From Desulfonema limicola (GTDB lineage: Bacteria; Desulfobacterota; Desulfobacteria; Desulfobacterales; Desulfosalsimonadaceae), in the NCBI GenBank assembly GCA_020722245.1, contig DYLE01000020.1, positions 1-20,555 on the forward strand: a stretch of DNA of 20,555 nt, in the 5' to 3' direction. Position numbers and translations under genes: made by a program. Within the stretch, counting starts at the first letter, position 1; each line of letters opens with the position of its first letter. The notes below the pieces were generated by a model that searched no databases, had not been told where the DNA came from, and saw only the letters and a list, made by a program, of their open reading frames with translations. Of this stretch, positions 16,745 through 20,555 are shown piece by piece.

Positions 16745-17272
16745 TCAGTTGGTGTCTTTTGCCTTTTCAATTTCCATCAGGATATCGCCGGGGGCGACCT
16801 TGTCCCCCTCGGCGGCGTTGATTTTAACGACCTTTCCGTCATAGGGCGCCACCAATGTGGTTTCCATTTTCATGGCGGAAACGACCATGACCCCTTGTCC
16901 TTTTTTAACCGCGTCCCCCGCTTGAACCAGAATGGAGGTAACGACCGCGGGCGTGGCCGGGGTGACCTGATCCGGAAGCCCGGCGCCGCCTCTTTTTCTG
17001 GTCTGTTGCCGGGAAAGGAGGTTTTCATTTAAAACCGAATATGTGCCGCCGTGAATGTGGATGAGTCTGCCTTCCGGGGTTTCCGCTACATAGGCATGGA
17101 TCGGGGATTTTTTGTCCCCGTTATCCACGGTTAAAAAAAGACTGTTTTCCGAAACCGCTTCGTAGCCGACCTGGTATTTTTTTTCGCCGATTATGGCGGT
17201 CAGCTCCGGTTTTTCACCTGCATCGACCTCCATCCGAATGTCGGCATCGTCGATTTTTAAGTGATACTCCAT
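16745..17272 (-). CDS. Biotin carboxyl carrier protein of acyl-CoA carboxylase
   Basis: The 175-residue protein carries a biotinyl domain at its C-terminus: VSAMKMETTLVAPYDGKVVK, with K135 as the biotinylated lysine, within ~107-170. The N-terminal ~85 residues (MEYHLKIDDADIRMEVDAGE onward) resemble the linker and BT-like region that follows biotin carboxylase in fused alpha subunits. I chose the ATG at 17272, which has GGAG just upstream and lies 28 bp after the biotin carboxylase stop; the longer frame to 17422 would overlap that gene by about 120 bp. Thus the alpha subunit, fused in Pseudomonas AtuF or MccA, is split here into carboxylase and carrier genes. The carrier is intact. Confidence 0.92.
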   Translation of the reverse strand: MEYHLKIDDADIRMEVDAGEKPELTAIIGEKKYQVGYEAVSENSLFLTVDNGDKKSPIHAYVAETPEGRLIHIHGGTYSVLNENLLSRQQTRKRGGAGLPDQVTPATPAVVTSILVQAGDAVKKGQGVMVVSAMKMETTLVAPYDGKVVKINAAEGDKVAPGDILMEIEKAKDTN

Positions 17273-17300
17273 GGTTTTCTCCAGTCCCCTTGACCTCATG

Positions 17301-18787
17301 CTACCCGCGCCAGTTTCCCAGGGTTTCCCAGGGGGTGGGAAATTTACCCGCCGCGGGTGAACCTGTTGCCGGCCGCCGGTTTTTGATTTGTTCGCAAACG
17401 GCAAAAGCCAGGCAGGCTTCATGGGTGTGGTTTAAGGCCGGTTTCCAGTCCTTAAAATATCGGGGAATAAAATCCGTATAGGTCTCCCCTTTCCGAAAGG
17501 ACTCCGAACCGATGAGATCCATCAGAAACGGGATAGGGGTCTTGATCCCTAAAATCACATACCGGGAAAGCGCATCGGCCATCCGCCTGATGGCAAGCTC
17601 GCGGGTTTCCGCCGAAATGATCAGCTTGGCGAGGATGGGATCATATTCCACCGGCACCGTGACGCCCGAATAAATCCCGCTGTCATTGCGGATGCCCGGC
17701 CCGGCGGGCTCCTGCATAAAAAGGATTTTCCCCGGAGAAGGGAAAAAATTCTTTTCAGGGTCTTCCCCGTATATCCGGCACTCGATGGCATGACCCCGCC
17801 CGGAAATGTCCTTCTGGGAAAGCGAAAGTTTTTCGCCCGAGGCGATTTCAAGCTGACAGCGCACAATATCGACGCCGGTGATCATTTCGGTCACCGGATG
17901 CTCCACCTGCAGCCGGGTGTTGACCTCCAGAAAATAAAACCGGCCGTCTTCATCCAGCAAAAATTCAACGGTTCCGGCGTTGACATACCCCGAGGCTCGG
18001 GCCCGGCTACCGCGGCCTGCCCCATTTCTGCGCGAAGTCGGGGTGACAGGGCCGTGGAAGGGGATTCCTCGATGATCTTTTGGTGACGCCGCTGAATGGA
18101 ACACTCCCTTTCCAGCAGATGGATCACGTTGCCGTGGGTGTCGGCTAAAATCTGAATCTCCACATGCCGGCAGCGCGGAAGATATTTTTCAATGTAGATG
18201 CTTCCATCGGCAAAGGCGTCGGCAGCCTCCCGGGAGGCGGACCGGCAAGCATCCAAAAGCCGGTCTTTTGAATCGACGATCCGCATCCCCTTGCCGCCGC
18301 CGCCGCCGGCCGCCTTGATCAGGACCGGATACCCCAGCTGATCTGCTGTTTCAAGCAGCCGGTGGGGATCGGTTTCCGGCCGGTCCATTCCGGGGATGAT
18401 CGGAACACCGCTTTTTACCATCATTTGCCTTGCAACGGTTTTGTCTCCCAGGTCGCGGATCACCGAAGCGGGCGGGCCGATAAAGCTGATGCCGGCTTTT
18501 TGGCAGGCCGAGGCAAACCCTGCGTTTTCGGCTAAAAACCCGTATCCCGGATGGATCGCCTGTGCGCCTGTTTCATGGGCCGCCTCAATGATCCGTTGAA
18601 TATTTAAGTAGCTTCGGGAAGGTTCGGACTCCCCGATGTAAACCGATTCATCCGCGGCAAGCCGGTGGGCGGCTTTTCGGTCCGCGTCCGAATACACGGC
18701 CACCGAGGCGATGTCCATCTCCCGGCAGGCGCGGATCACCCGCATGGCGATTTCACCGCGGTTGGCGATCAATACCTTGCGGAACAT
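17301..18787 (-). pseudogene. Acyl-CoA carboxylase biotin carboxylase subunit, frameshifted near 18003
   Basis: The gene encodes the ATP-dependent biotin carboxylase of a propionyl/methylcrotonyl/geranyl-CoA-type carboxylase. From the ATG at 18787 (ribosome binding site AAGGA) the frame reads MFRKVLIANRGEIAMRVIRA, GYGFLAENAGFASACQKAGI, the ATP-grasp loop KAAGGGGGKGMRIV and ERECSIQRRHQKIIEESPS, up to QAAVA (A261). It then switches: the expected continuation ARASGYVNAGTVEFLLDEDG, with EVNTRLQVEHPVTEMITGVD, lies in another frame and runs to 17301. The joint at 18002-18005 reads GCCGGGCCC; restoring one C (GCCGCGGCC) gives an uninterrupted AVAAARASGY. The repaired protein is about 495 residues. 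Unrepaired, the first frame stops at 17891 (298 codons) without the catalytic second half. It is either a true mutation or a sequencing error. Confidence 0.9.
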
Positions 18788-18807
18788 GAGCTGTCCTTGT
18801 GTGCAGG

Positions 18808-20424
18808 TTACATCCTGAAGATTCCATAGCCGTATGCGTCGTCCCGGATCGGGGCGTTTAGGGAGACGGATAGGGCAAGCCCCAGGGCATCCCTGGTTTT
18901 TGCAGGATCCAGGATGCCGTCATCCCACAGACGGGCCGTGCTGTAATAGGCGTTTCCTTCGGCCTCGGCGTTCTGCTCAATGGGCCCGCGCAGCGCCTGC
19001 GCTTCCTCGGCGGTCAGGGGCGGCTTTCCCAGTCGGATGTTCTGATCGTTGGTGATGGAAACCAGGACATCCGCGGCCTGAACCCCTCCCATTACCCCGA
19101 TTTTCGCATTGGGCCACATCCATAAAAACCTTGGCGAAAAAGACCTGCCGCACATGGCGTAGTTGCCGGCGCCGAAGGATGCCCCCACGATTACGGTAAA
19201 CCTGGGAACCGATGCCGTGGCCACGGCGTTGACCATCTTGTGGCCGTTTTTGGTGATCCCCCCTTCCTCGTAGGCCCTGCCGATGATAAATCCGGTGATG
19301 TTCTGGAGAAACAGAAGCGGAATTTTGCGCTTGTCGCAGATCTGAATAAACTGGGTGGCCTTTAACGCGCTTTCGGGAAACAGAACTCCGTTGTTTCCCA
19401 GGATGCCGACGGGATACCCGTGAATATAGGCCCACCCGCAGACCAGGGTCGGACCGTAGAGCTCCTTGAACTCCAGAAACCGGCTGCCGTCCACCATCCG
19501 GGCGATGATCTCCCGGCAGTCATAGGGGGTTGCAATATCGCGGCTCACAATGCCGTAGATTTCCTTGGGGTCATAAAGCGGGTCCTCGGGCGGCCTTCGG
19601 GAGAGTTGCGCTTTTTCTGAGTCCGGCAGGTTTTCAACGATTTTGCGCACAATGGCGATGGCGTCCGCGTCATCCTCGGCGATATAGTCGGAAACCCCGG
19701 ATTTCCGGCAGTGCACCTCCGGCCCGCCCATGGCGTCGGCGCTCACCTCCTCGCCTGTCGCGGCCTTAACCAGCGGCGGGCCGCCCAGAAAGATGGCGCC
19801 GTGATTCTTGACGTGAACAATCTCGTCGCACATGGCCACGCCGTAGGCCCCGCCGGCCGTGCAGAGGCCCATGACCGCGGCGATCTGCGGAATCCCCATT
19901 TTGGATAGGCGGGCCTGGTTGTAGAATATCCGGCCCCCTCCGTCGATGTCCGGAAATATCTCCGACTGCAGGGGCAGGTACCCGCCGGCCGAATCGATTA
20001 AGGAGATGATGGGCAGGCGGTTTTCCATGGCAATGGTCTGGCAGCGAAGGCTTTTTTTAATGCTCATGGGAAACGCGGCCCCTCCCTTGATGGTGGCGTC
20101 GTTGATGGAGATCATGACCTCTTTTCCCGAAACCCTTCCGATCCCGATGATCAGCCCCGCCTTATGCACCTTGCCGTCGTACATGCCTCGGGCCGCCAGG
20201 GGCGCAATCTCCAGAAACGGGGTGTTTTTATCCAGCAGCAGTTCCAGCTTTTTTTGCGCCGACAGCTTGCCGGATTCCTTCAAGCGGTCCAGGGCCTTCT
20301 TAGACCGACTTTCCATGGCAACGGCGAGCACTTTTTTTAAGTCCTCCACCAGGGCCTCCATGGCCTGAAAGTTTTTCCGGTAGGTCTCCGAATTTGTATC
20401 AATTTTGCTTTCAATCACATACAT
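18808..20424 (-). CDS. Acyl-CoA carboxylase carboxyltransferase (beta) subunit, methylcrotonyl/geranyl-CoA type
   Basis: The 538-residue product has the two crotonase-like carboxyltransferase halves. The N half contains SINDATIKGGAAFPMSIKK, DSAGGYLPLQSEIFPDIDGG, GRIFYNQARLSKMGIPQIA, MGLCTAGGAYGVAMCDE and FLGGPPLVKAATGEEVSA. The C half contains ILGNNGVLFPESALKATQFI, NITGFIIGRAYEEGGITKNG, VGASFGAGNYAMCGRSFSPR and FLWMWPNAKIGVMGG. The FPD and RIFYNQA signatures point to methylcrotonyl- or geranyl-CoA carboxylase (MccB/AtuC) rather than propionyl-CoA carboxylase. It transfers CO2 from carboxybiotin to the branched enoyl-CoA. It is the first gene of the operon, with GAGGA before the ATG. The gene is intact, in contrast to its biotin carboxylase partner 20 bp downstream. 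Confidence 0.93.
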   Translation of the reverse strand: MYVIESKIDTNSETYRKNFQAMEALVEDLKKVLAVAMESRSKKALDRLKESGKLSAQKKLELLLDKNTPFLEIAPLAARGMYDGKVHKAGLIIGIGRVSGKEVMISINDATIKGGAAFPMSIKKSLRCQTIAMENRLPIISLIDSAGGYLPLQSEIFPDIDGGGRIFYNQARLSKMGIPQIAAVMGLCTAGGAYGVAMCDEIVHVKNHGAIFLGGPPLVKAATGEEVSADAMGGPEVHCRKSGVSDYIAEDDADAIAIVRKIVENLPDSEKAQLSRRPPEDPLYDPKEIYGIVSRDIATPYDCREIIARMVDGSRFLEFKELYGPTLVCGWAYIHGYPVGILGNNGVLFPESALKATQFIQICDKRKIPLLFLQNITGFIIGRAYEEGGITKNGHKMVNAVATASVPRFTVIVGASFGAGNYAMCGRSFSPRFLWMWPNAKIGVMGGVQAADVLVSITNDQNIRLGKPPLTAEEAQALRGPIEQNAEAEGNAYYSTARLWDDGILDPAKTRDALGLALSVSLNAPIRDDAYGYGIFRM

Positions 20425-20507
20425 GATCGGTTTTCCTCAACAAAACAGCGGAGGTGTTTTTATTTGATTGTGAAAAACCTGGTCCTCTCCTATAGGCCAG
20501 GTCAGGG

Positions 20508-20555
20508 TTTTTCGGCCCTGCCCGAAAAAAGTGCAAAGTGACTAAAGTTTGAAGT
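20508..20555. other. Palindrome and short repeats upstream of the carboxylase operon
   Basis: TTTTTCGG (20508-20515) and CCGAAAAA (20522-20529) form a perfect 8-bp inverted repeat around a 6-base loop. The stem has T on its 5' side on both strands, so it is not a standard terminator; an operator is possible. From 20528 to the window edge, AAAGT/GAAGT units recur at 7-, 9- and 7-bp spacing (20528, 20535, 20544, 20551), resembling degraded heptad repeats. No clear promoter for the operon is seen in 20425-20555. Confidence 0.35.

Noticed and set aside
17273..17422. Upstream extension of the biotin carrier gene to 17422
   Set aside because: It lies inside the biotin carboxylase 3' end and has no family similarity; the ATG at 17272 has a ribosome binding site and begins the recognisable protein.
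20474..20513. Possible hairpin terminator (AAAAACCTGG ... CCAGGTCAGGGTTTTT)
   Set aside because: The arms pair only with an internal insertion and the loop is long; no gene on the plus strand ends nearby within the window.

Overview
The window looks like a chromosomal segment of an anaerobic, moderately GC-rich deltaproteobacterium, most likely a Desulfobacterales-type sulfate reducer (Desulfobacterota). This is inferred from the gene mix: a Nuo-type complex I, a large two-domain acyl-CoA dehydratase activase, a branched-chain acyl-CoA carboxylase cluster, and heptad-type intergenic repeats. No rRNA, tRNA, CRISPR array or complete insertion sequence is visible.

Left block (1-5225, plus strand): the 3' end of nuoL, then nuoM and nuoN, the three antiporter-like proton-pumping subunits of complex I, with key charged residues intact in NuoM and NuoN. 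They are followed on the same strand by a LolA-type lipoprotein carrier and by quinolinate synthase NadA, giving a probable nuoLMN-lolA-nadA transcription unit.

Middle block (5226-12200): a gene-free gap holds a 173-bp imperfect palindrome and eight 7-bp units that end next to a minus-strand gene for a primase-helicase-like (Toprim plus DnaB/Twinkle-like ATPase) protein. That gene stands alone, and its Toprim acidic pair looks lost. A 530-bp gap upstream of it holds a broken small zinc-ribbon-like reading frame (in-frame TAG) and a promoter-like site. Next comes a 1455-codon minus-strand CoA-dehydratase activase with two ASKHA ATPase domains.

Right block (12201-20555): a small exported TPR protein (plus strand, with a good sigma70-like promoter) faces a six-gene minus-strand operon. 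In transcription order the operon is acyl-CoA carboxylase carboxyltransferase, biotin carboxylase, biotin carrier protein, acyl-CoA dehydrogenase, enoyl-CoA hydratase, and an AtuA/DUF1446 protein. This set matches the logic of the leucine/isovalerate and acyclic-terpene (Atu) pathways: dehydrogenate a 3-methyl-branched acyl-CoA, carboxylate the methyl group vinylogous to the thioester, then hydrate the double bond. The biotin carboxylase frame is broken by an apparent one-base deletion near 18003, so either the pathway is disabled in this strain or the sequence has an error there.

The points most worth a second look are the frameshifted carboxylase in an otherwise intact Atu-like operon, the solitary Twinkle-like protein with a degenerate Toprim site, the large palindrome, and the zinc-ribbon frame with an internal amber codon.
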